This document shows positions 56,001 to 64,000 of a stretch of 64,000 bases of DNA, one piece after another. Made by a program: the position numbers and the translations under genes. The stretch covers positions 78,087,369-78,151,368 of the forward strand of contig NC_077232.1 of NCBI RefSeq assembly GCF_027887165.1, in the 5' to 3' direction. The notes beneath the pieces were generated by a model that made no database searches, was not told the DNA's origin, and saw only the letters and a program-made list of their open reading frames with translations. The number at the start of each line of letters is the position of its first letter. Positions within the stretch are counted from its first letter, which is position 1. Origin of the DNA: Monodelphis domestica (taxonomy: Eukaryota > Chordata > Mammalia > Didelphimorphia > Didelphidae).

Positions 56001-56401
56001 ACACATACCGGTTTGGGAGGGAGGGCACTACAAGTTGGCAAAGCATCAAGAAAGGCTGTTTATATAGAAGATGGCAAGAGTCCAGGGGGTGGAGGAGGAG
56101 GAGGGAGCATTTTCAATGAGAGACAAGGAGGTTACATGGAGATGGAGGCCTGTGAGGACCATCTAGGGGGGTGGTAGGTCCATGAGCAACACCAGGGCTC
56201 CTACTGCTACCTCAAGGCTGCACTCTGCTCAATTTACCTACCTGGTTGCTGGGAATGGAATAAGGTGGGTTGATTTCCACCAAGGATGTAAATGTTTCCA
56301 GAAACAAGTCACCGAGGCTCTGGTGGATCACAACATTGGCAGCATTGCGGATGGGGGCGTGGAGTTTCTCCCGAAGTTCACCATATTCTGTAGAATTCAG
56401 T
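47826..56401 (-). CDS. TMEM129: TMEM129, ER E3 ubiquitin ligase, last two coding exons (partial)
   Basis: TMEM129 is an ER membrane E3 ubiquitin ligase with an atypical C4C4 RING-like domain, known for degrading misfolded proteins and, with Derlin-1 and cytomegalovirus US11, HLA class I. Seen here are the penultimate exon 56401-56242 (LNSTEYGELREKLHAPIR... to PSNQ) and the last exon 48074-47826 (ELEPCIGCMQ... to ILDVCIIH and TGA). They join in phase 0 and give 135 C-terminal residues of the roughly 362 in human. The transmembrane N-terminal exons were not found up to 64000. SLBP lies downstream on the same strand, as in human. Confidence 0.93.
48440..48740 (-). mobile_element. L2 LINE 3' end, antisense, in TMEM129 intron
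   Basis: TTTGATTTTGGTTTTAAAGG, CAGCTTTATTTGGCAGGTGA and AGAGAGGAAGGACTGACTTG weakly follow the antisense L2 end. Confidence 0.4.
49020..49410 (+). mobile_element. L2 LINE 3' end
   Basis: TTTTTGACCTTCAAGATCC, CCCCAAGGACAAGGGGACTG and the tail GTAGGTGCTCAATAAATATT. Confidence 0.6.
50040..50215 (-). mobile_element. L2 LINE fragment, antisense
   Basis: CTGTAGAAGGCCTCAAATGC with CAGGCC resembles the antisense L2 ORF2 end. It is directly followed by the LTR at 50246. Confidence 0.4.
50246..51038 (+). mobile_element. Solo LTR of a class I-like endogenous retrovirus
   Basis: Starts TATGAAGATTGGATTTGGCT and ends ...GATTTAACA, with the 4-base duplication ATAT at 50242-50245 and 51039-51042. It shares GTAATCCCCTGTCTATTTTT, TGTGATTGGTAGATGTAAAG and AAGTCCCTGGCGAC with the copy at 43003. 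It lies antisense to TMEM129 inside its intron. Confidence 0.82.
51043..52990. other. TMEM129 intron, MIR-like patches
   Basis: Antisense MIR-like pieces at 51180-51330 (TGAACCCATGCCCTCCCAAC) and 52290-52420 (CCCATTTTACAGAACAGAAA); an antisense L2 tail at about 52500-52545. The 121-codon minus frame at 51602-51967 shows no domain. Confidence 0.5.
52994..53066. repeat. (AG)n microsatellite
   Basis: About 36 uninterrupted AG units. It explains the arginine/glutamate and serine/leucine repeat frames on both strands. Confidence 0.98.
54144..54312. repeat. CCTT/CCCT-rich pyrimidine tract
   Basis: About 165 bases, almost all C and T on the plus strand, with TTCC and CCCT units. Confidence 0.9.
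54428..54530 (-). mobile_element. L1 3' UTR fragment, antisense, inside L2
   Basis: TTTTTTTTTTTATCTG then TAGAGTATTTTTCCATGGTT and ACATGATTCATGTTC. Confidence 0.75.
54695..54935 (+). mobile_element. CORE-type SINE (MIR/Mar1-like)
   Basis: GAATTCAAATCCAGGGTTAG, TCTGTAAAATGAGCATAATA and CCCAAGGTTGCTATAAGAC. Confidence 0.65.
55035..55235 (+). mobile_element. Marsupial tRNA-derived SINE
   Basis: GGGGCAGCTAGGTGGCTCAG, CTGGGCAAGTCACTTAACC, tail AGGCAGAAGGTAAGGGTTTA. Confidence 0.92.
55240..55420 (+). mobile_element. MIR SINE
   Basis: CATGGACAAATCATTTAAAT, CTCAGTTTCCTCATCTTTAA and AATGGGGATAAAATC. An L2 tail follows at 55480-55580 (TTAGCTCCTTGAGGGCAGGG). Confidence 0.75.
55835..56135 (-). mobile_element. 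L2 LINE 3' end, antisense, next to TMEM129 exon
   Basis: CTATATGCCAGGGAGTGTGC, TAAGTGCTGGGGATACAAAA then diverged antisense L2. It ends about 100 bases before the penultimate exon. Confidence 0.6.
56242..56401 (-). CDS. TMEM129: TMEM129 penultimate coding exon
   Basis: Encodes LNSTEYGELREKLHAPIR, NAANVVIHQSLGDLFLET and FTSLVEINPPYSIPSNQ. The donor is CAG/GTAGGT and the acceptor is CATTCAG at 56402-56408. One base before the first full codon must join a split codon from an exon outside the window. The exon is highly conserved with human VVIHQSLGDLFLETFASLVE. Confidence 0.92.
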
Positions 56402-56449
56402 CTGAATGAGAGGAGGGGAAAGGAATATCATTTCTTCATCCTACTTGTT

Positions 56450-56640
56450 TAGAAGTTGAAAGGGCCTTTGAAGGAGTCCGATCCAATTCTCTCATTTTAC
56501 GGATGAGGAAACCATGCTGTGGAGAGTTAAGGGACTTGCTGAGAATCAAGGCTAACAAATGCCAGAGTCAGAATTTGAACCCAGGTCCTCTGACTCCAAA
56601 TCCAAGACCCTTTCCACTATACTACTCACCTCTAATGCAG
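56450..56640 (-). mobile_element. MIR-like SINE, antisense
   Basis: TCATTTTACGGATGAGGAAA, CAGAATTTGAACCCAGGTCC and CCAAGACCCTTTCCACTATA. Confidence 0.7.
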
Positions 56641-56667
56641 AACTGTAGTGTGAAAGTATCATTTATG

Positions 56668-56868
56668 GGGGCAGCTAGGTGACTCAGTGGATTGCTAGGT
56701 TCAGAGACAGGAGGTCCTTAGTTCAAATCTACCTTCAGACATTTCCTACCCATGTGACCCTAGGCAAGTCATTTAACCCCAATTGCCTAGCCCTTACCTT
56801 TCTTCTGTCTTAGAATGAATATATGTATTTGATTTTAAGATAGAAGGTAAGGGCTTGTTAAAAAAAAA
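56668..56868 (+). mobile_element. Marsupial tRNA-derived SINE
   Basis: GGGGGCAGCTAGGTGACTCA, CCTAGGCAAGTCATTTAACC, tail AGATAGAAGGTAAGGGC. Confidence 0.92.
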
Positions 56869-57059
56869 GATAAAAAAATATAGTTTACAATGATAATCTT
56901 TGCATTATGCTTGGCAATGATTCTGACCTGATTCATAATAATGAATATTTTAAGAACACTTCATACTTTGCCACTTGGTTACATGACCTTGATTTATCTT
57001 TTCTGCCTCAGTTTGATCATCTATAAAATGAAGATAAAAATACTTATATTATCTACCTC

Positions 57060-57480
57060 AGATTTGTGGTGAGGTTATTTGGGGCATAATGTTTTGAAGA
57101 GGTCACCAAGAACTGAGGTACATCCAGAAAAAGGAAAGGCAAAAGAGAGTCCCTGCCCTCAAGAAGTTCAAAATCTAATGGGAGAAACATTATACAGAGA
57201 ATTATGTCCAAACAAGGCATAGACAAGATAAATAGGAAAAAAATAAATAATAGGAAAGCTCTATTGGGAAAGGCTGCCTGTAGAAAGTGGGACTTCAGCT
57301 GAGACTTGAAGCCAGGAGGCAGAGATGAGGAAGGACAACATTCCAGGTATGGGGGACAGCCAGAGGAAATGCCAGAGCATCTTGTCCAAGTAAGAGCAAA
57401 GGGGTTAGTGTCACTGGATGGAGGAGGAAGTGGGTAGGGAAGAGAGGGACCTGTAAGGGGGAAAAAGATGATGAGTGGGT
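57060..57480 (-). mobile_element. L2 LINE 3' end, antisense
   Basis: AGTCCCTGCCCTCAAGAAGT, GGGACTTCAGCTGAGACTTG and ACATTCCAGGTATGGGGGAC. Confidence 0.65.
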
Positions 57481-57489
57481 GGCAGGTCT

Positions 57490-58000
57490 AGGGGATTTCA
57501 CTAATCCTTGAATTGGTTCATTTCACTATGGGTCAATTCTGATTGGTAGAAAATTCTTCCTCCTTTTCTCTTCCCCTTGTTCATTCTAGTTTTGCCCTCT
57601 GGGACCGCACAGACCAAATTGAATCCTCTTTACATATGATGGCCTTTTGAATACTTTAAAAATATTTTTTAAATCTTTAAAATCTTCAACTGGGGTGGGG
57701 GGTAGGGAGCAGCTGGGTAGCTCAGTGGATTGAAAGCCAGGCCTAGAGATGGGAGGTCTTGGGTTCAAACCTGATCTCAGACTCTTCCCAGTTGTGTGAC
57801 CCTGGGCAAGTCACTTAACCCCCATTGCCTAGCCCTTACCACTCTTCTGCTTTGGAACCAATACACAGTATTGATTCCAAGATGGAAGGTAAGGGTTTAA
57901 AAAAAAAAAATCTTCAACTGCTTGTGTGTATTCTGGATTCCACCTTAAAGTATTATGAAAATGTGTAATCACCATCTCAACAGTCCTAGGACAAGTCACT
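57490..58000 (-). mobile_element. CR1/L3 LINE 3' fragment, antisense, split by a SINE
   Basis: CTAGTTTTGCCCTCTGGGAC, AATCCTCTTTACATATGATG and GGCCTTTTGAATACTTTAAA. The remainder continues after the SINE at 57921. Confidence 0.65.
57693..57906 (+). mobile_element. Marsupial tRNA-derived SINE inside CR1/L3
   Basis: AGCAGCTGGGTAGCTCAGTG to AGGTAAGGGTTTAAAAAAA, flanked by the exact 14-base duplication AAAATCTTCAACTG at 57679-57692 and 57907-57920. The G-rich stretch before the SINE head (57693-57709) is included in the insert. Confidence 0.93.
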
Positions 58001-58019
58001 CTCCTGTGTGGGATGGTGT

Positions 58020-58200
58020 CATGGGAAAGCATTGGTATTATTGGATTTGGATAGTTCTGTGACCCTAGGCAAGTCACTTATCCTTCCTGAGGCCCTGTTT
58101 CCTCATCTATAAAATGGAGACAACACTTGCAATAGTTCCTCTTGAGGTGTTGCTGAAAATGTTTTACAAATTTCAAAATGCCATATAAATGTAAGTTATA
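58020..58200 (+). mobile_element. MIR SINE
   Basis: TCTGTGACCCTAGGCAAGTC, CCTGTTTCCTCATCTATAAA and ATGGAGACAACACTTGC. Confidence 0.75.
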
Positions 58201-60319
58201 ATGATGACCATTATTATATCATCCTCTTTCTAGGTCAGAGGATGTAACTTCCTTTATTCTGGACCTCTTCATCCTCTCAGACAGGAACAAAAATGTATTG
58301 TTGGGTATGCCTCTTTTTCAGATCTTTGAGAGAATAATTCATTGTGAGGTAAAACAAAAGTGACAGAAGGAAGCTTGTAGTTTAAAAAAAAATGAACCCT
58401 TTCTAGATTTGTGAGAAGCCATTGGTTGTCAGCTGCACTTTAAATTGGATGGAAAAGAATAAATGGATTAGGAGACACAAACTCGACTGAGAGTGTGAGG
58501 ATGTGTTTGAGGAAATGAGCTGGTGAGAATTATTCTGATTTCCCAGGTAACGGCCTTTAAATCAGACTGAGAGAGGGAAAAAAGTCCTTTCTGCAGGCCC
58601 TGATGGATTTTGTGAGGCTTGCTGGTGTCCCTGAGAATCTGCTTTACTAATTCATGGTGCAGCGATAAGGGAAGAATGTTTATAACCAAGTCTATGAGTT
58701 TGTTAGAGCTAAGAGCAGCTACAATGAATGTTTAATCTTTCCTCAAGCAAATGAAAATGCTGCTAGCATTTCTCTAAACACAGTATCTTCAAAAAACTAT
58801 TTTAAAAAGTATTTTTTCAGACTTTATTGATTTTGTTTCTCACATAATCATTTCTCAGCAAACCCACAATCCCCCATTGAGCCTTCCCTCCTAATAAGTT
58901 AAATAAATTGGACCTAAGTCGGCTACATCTGAGATATGGGCAACATGCCCTACCCCTGCACCAAGAGGAAGTCACAGTACCCTGGTAGAGGAGGCCAGGG
59001 ACAGAACTAGGAGAAGACACAGACCTATTATCAATGTGGCTCTGAAGGGCAAAGAATGGCCTCCTCATTGCACCTCACTCCATGCCTCATTGTTTTTTTA
59101 ATGACGCATGTGCAGAAAAGACCCTGAACAAGTCCTTTCTTATCACTGCCCCTCAGTTTTTAATCAAGTGGCAGAGTCCTATGGCTCGCTCCTGATTCCC
59201 CATATGAACTTTGCAAGTCTCTGCCCTTCTGGGGCCTCATTTTCCCTAAATATTGAAAAGGAATGTTGGACTTTGTGATTTTTCAGGTCCTCCTCAGCTC
59301 TGACAGCCTGTGTTCTAGACTGTGACATCTCTCTGACATTATCTGACATTCCAAGGAGGGATCTGGCTCTGCCAATCCATGTTCTATCCCATTTCACTCC
59401 AGCATGCTAGGATCCAAGCTATTTCCACATCTTGGAGGAAGAAACAGGGAGAGGCTCAGAGATTCACTCATAGGCTCTGCTCCCTTAGTAGAGTCCAGAG
59501 GATCTTTATTAGGACAATAGATTCCTAGGAGTGGGACCAAAATGATGACACTTATACTTTGCCTGCTTGGATTAGGAAATTAAAACGAAGCTGGCTACCT
59601 CGGTCCTTGAGGTACTTTCTATCCCAATATACAAATAGTCTTGCTAAGTATTGCATCTGTTAGTTGCTGACCTGTGCTAGGGCACAGGGCCCTTGGAGAC
59701 CATTTGGTCTAAACTACTGCCCTGCTCAATCACAAAGCAAATTCTTGGCAAAGTTGGAACTAAAACCCAGGCCATCACCGTTAGTCTACCAGCAGCTAGA
59801 ATTCTAGTCGGTCATGAGCCAGGTCCCTGGTACACAACAGGAAGGGCTGTGCTTGGGGAGCATCAGCACAAGAGCAAGGATGTCCTTGGCAGAGCCCTGG
59901 GAGGGCAGAGGCTTTTTACTATCTGTGCCACTGACCCCGCAGGCAGTCTGGTGAAACCTGTGGATACCCTCTCAGAAGAATACTGTCTGGCCTAGTTGAA
60001 GGAAATGCTGAATTTCAGTTAGAAGTAAGTACAGATTTGCCCCCATCTAATTTCTCAGGCACTCAGGAATCTCTCTGTGGGCCCTTGTAGGGTTGGGATC
60101 ACCCACAAAGCAAAGAGTCCAATCTTTCACTTTCCATAAAAAAGTGCAACTGGTTTGCAAGGGTAGTTTCTGTATTTAGAGATACTGTCTGGGGACCCCC
60201 TGGGACCTCTCAAGAGGACACCTAGGAGATGAGGCTCCTCCTTCAAGGATTACTAGAAAGAAGGGGGCATGTTGATGGTGGAGATGAGAAAGCTCAGGGA
60301 TGAAATGAAGCTGGGTGCA
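58201..60319. other. Probable TMEM129 intron, unassigned
   Basis: No TMEM129-like exon was found on the minus strand. The 83-codon minus frame (58817-59068) and 100-codon plus frame (59693-59995) show no conserved pattern. Confidence 0.35.
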
Positions 60320-60830
60320 AGTACATGAGGGGTTATTATGGGGAAGGAAGAGGAGCCTTGTTTGACTTGGTCAAGAGGGCAGAATCTGGGAATAAGATAC
60401 AGAAGTGGGTTTTGGTACAATGTAGGGAAATATTTCCTAACACTGAATTTTGTCCCAAAGTGGAATGCGCTGCCATAGGAAGTAGTGAATTCTTCATCAC
60501 TGGAGGTCTCCCAGCAGTGGCTACATGACTCTAGGTTGGGGATCATGTCCAAAGGATTTCAGTTCAGGTATGGGTTGTATTATATCTGGGTCTTTAAGCT
60601 GGGTCTGGAAATTTGCACCCTCATGCCCATATGTGTATGTGTTTACATTTTGATAATTGTATCAATAGAATTGATTCCTCTGGAATCCTGTGTAATTTCT
60701 TTTACACATTTAAACCATGATTCTTAAAAGGGGTCCATGGGCTTTGCCAGACTGCCAGAGGGGTCCATGACACACAAAGGGTAAAGAACTCCTGGATGAG
60801 ATGGTCCCTGAGAGTCTGATCCTATTATCC
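60320..60830 (+). mobile_element. CR1/L3 LINE 3' end
   Basis: TGGAATGCGCTGCCATAGGA, GTAGTGAATTCTTCATCACT and GGAGGTCTCCCAGCAGTGG, then GATGAGATGGTCCCTGAGAG near the end. This is the 3' end signature of the CR1 clade. Confidence 0.7.
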
Positions 60831-60955
60831 ACTGTGCTTAGGGATCACAGGGGAAGAAAGAGATAGACCAGAAGATCCTTGCCCTCCCAGAACTCATAGT
60901 TTAGTGGGGTAGATGGCACATGAAAAGAATATAAGGAAGTAAATAAAATGGAACA

Positions 60956-61215
60956 AAGGCAGCTTGGTGGCACAGTGGACAGAGAGCACTGGACTTGGAA
61001 TCAAGAAGCTCTAAGTTCAAATCCAGCCTCAGATACTTCTTATCTGTGTGATCTCAGGCAAGTCATTTAAACTATTTGCCTCTGTTTCTTCAACTGTAAA
61101 ACAGGGATAATAATAGCACCAAACTGCCAGGATTGTTGTGAGAAACAAATGAGATAATCTTTGTAAAGTGCCTAGCATATAGGAGGCACAACAGAAATAC
61201 TGTTATTATTATAAT
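60956..61215 (+). mobile_element. CORE-type SINE (Mar1/MIR-like)
   Basis: GGCAGCTTGGTGGCACAGTG, TAAGTTCAAATCCAGCCTC, AACTGTAAAACAGGGATAAT and GTAAAGTGCCTAGCATATAG. Full length. Confidence 0.85.
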
Positions 61216-61319
61216 CAGTGTTGGAGGAATTCAGGGGATGTCAGGGAAGTGAGGCTTGATATCAGTTAGACAGAACTGAGGGGTGGGGAAGGAATTCTAC
61301 ATGTGAGAAAATAGCAAAA

Positions 61320-61620
61320 ATGAAGTTGAAAATGAGTCTCGCCACACCCTACCCTTCTGTTGAGGCCCAGTTCAAATGTCACCTGGGGACTGAAACCTTC
61401 TGGACCCCCAAGGCTTTTAGCCTCTTGGAACCTTCAGAGCTCTTGAGCTTTGCCTCTCTTAGGGCACCATCATACTTGCCACATGTTAGCTATTTATTCT
61501 CCTGGAGTTCTAGGGTGCTCTCTCTAAGGACCCATTATAGCCCTGGGGATTTGGGGTTTCTAATGGTCTTGCTAGACCCTGCCTGGTTGGGAGGGCTTGA
61601 GGCCTCAACCCAGCCATAAA
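61320..61620 (+). mobile_element. L2 LINE 3' UTR-like fragment
   Basis: GAGGCCCAGTTCAAATGTCA then CCTGGGGACTGAAACCTTC. The 99-codon frame over it has no other support. Confidence 0.5.
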
Positions 61621-62136
61621 CCATGTAACTAAATGCAAAGAAGTTCATCTTGACAACAACTCATGAGGCCCTGCACTGAGCTGGTAATTCTCTGAATGTG
61701 TCGAGTTTCACAAGGTGCATGTGCCATGAAATTTGGGATGGTGTGTTATTACAGATAAAAGGAAATGAATAAATGGTTTTGTGAGGTATACATTTTACCC
61801 AGATACAAAGTATGCTAAATATGTAATTTGTATGTGCAAATAAGTGGGTATAAATTTAATAAAACTTGCCTCTAACACAAAAAAGTGGGAACATCAGACC
61901 TTAAATTCAAAGAACTCAACTCAACAATGCGGAATGGGAACAGTGTTGCCAGCTTAAAATGTGCAGATACTGAGACTCCTCATGGCAAAGAATAATGTGC
62001 CACAATTAGGAAAAAGTTTGGAAACAACTCTATAAATCACGGAAAAGATTACAATGAGTGTGGCAAGAAGGGGAACACACTCACTGAATCACAGACTCTT
62101 GGAATATGCCAAATTATCTGTGCCTTGCCTCTCCCT
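61621..62136. other. Unassigned
   Basis: Nothing recognised. Degenerate zinc-finger-like bits (AATCACGGAAAAGATTACAA then TGAGTGTGGCAAG, about 62035-62065) are too short to call. Confidence 0.35.
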
Positions 62137-62150
62137 TCCTCCTAACTAGT

Positions 62151-62284
62151 CCTTTTTTTTTTAAACATTATTTTATTTGGTCATTTCCAAACATGATTCA
62201 TTGGAGACAAAAATCATTTTCTTCCCCCCCCCCCCCCACCTCTCCCATAGCCGACATGTGATTCCACTGGGTATCACATGTGAG
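62151..62284 (-). mobile_element. 5'-truncated L1 3' UTR insertion, antisense
   Basis: T run, CATTATTTTATTTGGTCATT, a run of C, then GATTCCACTGGGTATCACAT. The 14-base duplication TCCTCCTAACTAGT lies at 62137-62150 and 62285-62298. Confidence 0.9.
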
Positions 62285-62401
62285 TCCTCCTAACTAGTTC
62301 TAAGTAATTAATGAATACCATCAAGCCAAGAAGTATTTATTAAACACCCACTATGTGCCAGGTACTGTACCAAACACTGAAGACACAAATAAACACAAGC
62401 A

Positions 62402-62761
62402 TTGTCAAGGCTTTCCTTTGACTGTGACCCTGTGATGCTTCCTCTGAGAGTGTGGGGTGGTCACCTCCTGGGCTCTAAAGCACTAGCAGAAATCGAGGTT
62501 TGGCAGATCCTGCCAGACTGGACCACCTTTGAGCACAGGCTCAGGGATGGACTCTGTGCCTGCTGGATTAGGACCAGGATAGCTGGGGGCACAGAAAGGA
62601 TCATCATCAGGAAGCTGGCCAACACAATGAACCCGTGTATAGAAGGTGGAGGACTTGCAATGTGGGAAGGAACACCCACTCTGGTGAAGCCACAGATACC
62701 CTGGGGACATGTGATTATTACATGTGATCATTCCATGGAGCCATGGAAGCCTGCTTTCTAG
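62402..62761 (+). other. 119-codon open frame, function unknown
   Basis: The frame includes LAEIEVWQILPDWTTFEH and CIEGGGLAMWEGTP. Three frames are open across the same 270 bases on both strands, which suggests chance or an old repeat. I recognise no family, and TMEM129's missing exons are not here. Confidence 0.2.
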
Positions 62762-62869
62762 GCACGGTTTTATTTTCCTCAGATCATTCCTATTCCCTAG
62801 GATGGCTGCCCTGACAGGGGGAGGGAGCCAAAAATTCCCTTACCACTCTGTGGATATACTTGGAATCAA

Positions 62870-63055
62870 GAAGAACTTGGGTGAGAATTCTGATTCTGAA
62901 ACTTTCGCAAGTCATTTAATCTCTTTGAGTCTTGGTTTCATCATTTGTAAAATTGGGTTAATAATGCCTGCAGGACCTTCCTTATAGGTCTGTTGTGCTT
63001 TGAAGACTTTATAAAAAAATTTTTTTAAATGCTTTATAAATAGGGGAGGTGCCGA
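62870..63055 (+). mobile_element. MIR-like SINE
   Basis: CGCAAGTCATTTAATCTCTT, GGTTTCATCATTTGTAAAAT and TTGTGCTTTGAAGACTTTAT. Confidence 0.7.
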
Positions 63056-63119
63056 TAAATGTTTAACAACTGGCTTTCTGGAAAAAAAACGGATATGCAA
63101 TGTACTTTAAAGATGAATT

Positions 63120-63320
63120 GGGGGTCAGCTGGGTAGCTCAGAGGATTGAGAGCCAGGCCTAGAGACGGGAGGTCCTGGGTTCAAATGTAGCCTCAGACAC
63201 TTCCCAGCTGTGTGACCCTGGGCAAGTTATTTAACCCCCATTGCCTAGCCCTTACCACTCTTCTGCCTTGGAACCAATACACAGTATTGATTCTAAGATG
63301 AAAGGTAAGAGTTAAAAAAA
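63120..63320 (+). mobile_element. Marsupial tRNA-derived SINE
   Basis: GGGGTCAGCTGGGTAGCTCA, CCTAGAGACGGGAGGTCCTG, GGAACCAATACACAGTATTG. Very close to the apparent consensus. Confidence 0.95.
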
Positions 63321-63332
63321 ATGCTTATTCTA

Positions 63333-63535
63333 AGGGCAGCTAGGTAGCTCAGTGGATAGAGAACTAGGCCTGGAATCAGTAGGTCCTGCATTCAAATATG
63401 ACCTCAAATCACTTCCTGGCTGTGTAATCCTGAATAAGTCACTTAACCCTCACTGCCTGACCTCTACCACTCTTTTGTCTTGGAATAGGTACTTAGTATC
63501 AATTCCAAGACAAAAAGTAAGGATTTAAAAAAAAC
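63333..63535 (+). mobile_element. Marsupial tRNA-derived SINE, tandem to the previous one
   Basis: GGGCAGCTAGGTAGCTCAGT, TCCTGAATAAGTCACTTAAC, tail AGTAAGGATTTAAAAAAAAC. More diverged than its neighbour. Confidence 0.92.
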
Positions 63536-63769
63536 AAACAAACAAAAAGAAAATGTTCATGTTAAAAACTTGACATCTCACTCCAGGACACCCCTGTTTA
63601 AAAACTCTAATGTTAGTACTGTCATTATCATTAAAACCAAGGAAAGTCCTATGGATAAGTCAACCAGGAGCTCAGCACAGAAGGCTGGTCAGTGGGTGGC
63701 AAATTATTTGGGCTAAAATAACTTGGGAAGAATAGGTGAGGTAGGACAGTGTAGGAGGAACCATTGGGA

Positions 63770-63940
63770 GCCAGATTCAGGACCTAGTTCTGATACGATG
63801 TGTGCCAATGGGCAGGTAATTTAATCTTTCCGAACCTTAGTTTCTTCCTCCATAAAATGGGCATAGTAATATCTATACTACTGACCTTAGATTGTTGTTG
63901 GGAAAGCACTTTTCAAAGTGTTTAAGTTATGTGAGCTATT
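63770..63940 (+). mobile_element. MIR SINE; L2 antisense tail follows
   Basis: TTTAATCTTTCCGAACCTTA, CTCCATAAAATGGGCATAGT. From 63955 to the window end, TTTATTAAGTACCTACTATG is an antisense L2 tail cut by the edge. Confidence 0.7.
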
Positions 63941-64000
63941 ATCAACTAAGGTATCAATCTGTTAGTCAACCAGCTTTTATTAAGTACCTACTATGTGCCA

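Noticed and set aside
63120-63320. tRNA-like A and B boxes in SINE heads
   Set aside because: They are SINE promoters, not tRNA genes; no full cloverleaf.
58201-64000. Search for the missing TMEM129 N-terminal exons
   Set aside because: No minus-strand frame resembled the transmembrane region or the segment before LNSTEYGEL; they probably lie outside the window.

Overview
The window looks like marsupial genomic DNA. It has intron-rich vertebrate genes, hundreds of bases of repeat between them, and the marsupial tRNA-derived SINE of the 'ggcagctaggtggctcagtg' type in about twenty copies. L1, L2, CR1/L3 and MIR-like fragments and class I-like ERV LTRs are also present. Genus and species cannot be fixed by eye.

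Two protein-coding genes can be supported, both on the minus strand. SLBP (histone stem-loop-binding protein) is complete: eight coding exons between 26674 and 10191 join in phase into a 295-residue protein, with a CpG-rich promoter at about 26795-26870 and a 3' UTR ending near 9355. TMEM129 (ER membrane E3 ubiquitin ligase) is represented by its last two coding exons (56401-56242 and 48074-47826); its earlier exons were not found and probably lie beyond position 64000. As I recall the human map, SLBP and TMEM129 are neighbours in the same orientation at 4p16.3, so this is conserved synteny, with the space between them enlarged to about 21 kb by repeats.

Layout: 1-9354 is repeat-rich intergenic DNA; 9355-26800 is SLBP; 26800-47825 is intergenic. 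That intergenic stretch holds a dead zinc-finger gene copy with a hAT miniature element inside it, a hAT transposase remnant, many SINEs, an ERV remnant containing a second LTR, an unexplained 0.7-kb inverted repeat, and a solo LTR. Positions 47826-56401 are TMEM129 exons with an 8.2-kb intron carrying another solo LTR and L2 fragments. Positions 56402-64000 are probably TMEM129 intron, filled with old repeats.

The two genes do not work together: SLBP acts on histone mRNA and TMEM129 on ER protein degradation. I saw no new multi-gene system. The most unusual items are a SINE that seems to carry 5' flanking DNA from a nearby SINE, the inverted repeat at 41024-41727, and the nested ERV. Repeat boundaries are by eye and usually good to 10-30 bases; those with matching target-site duplications are firmer.
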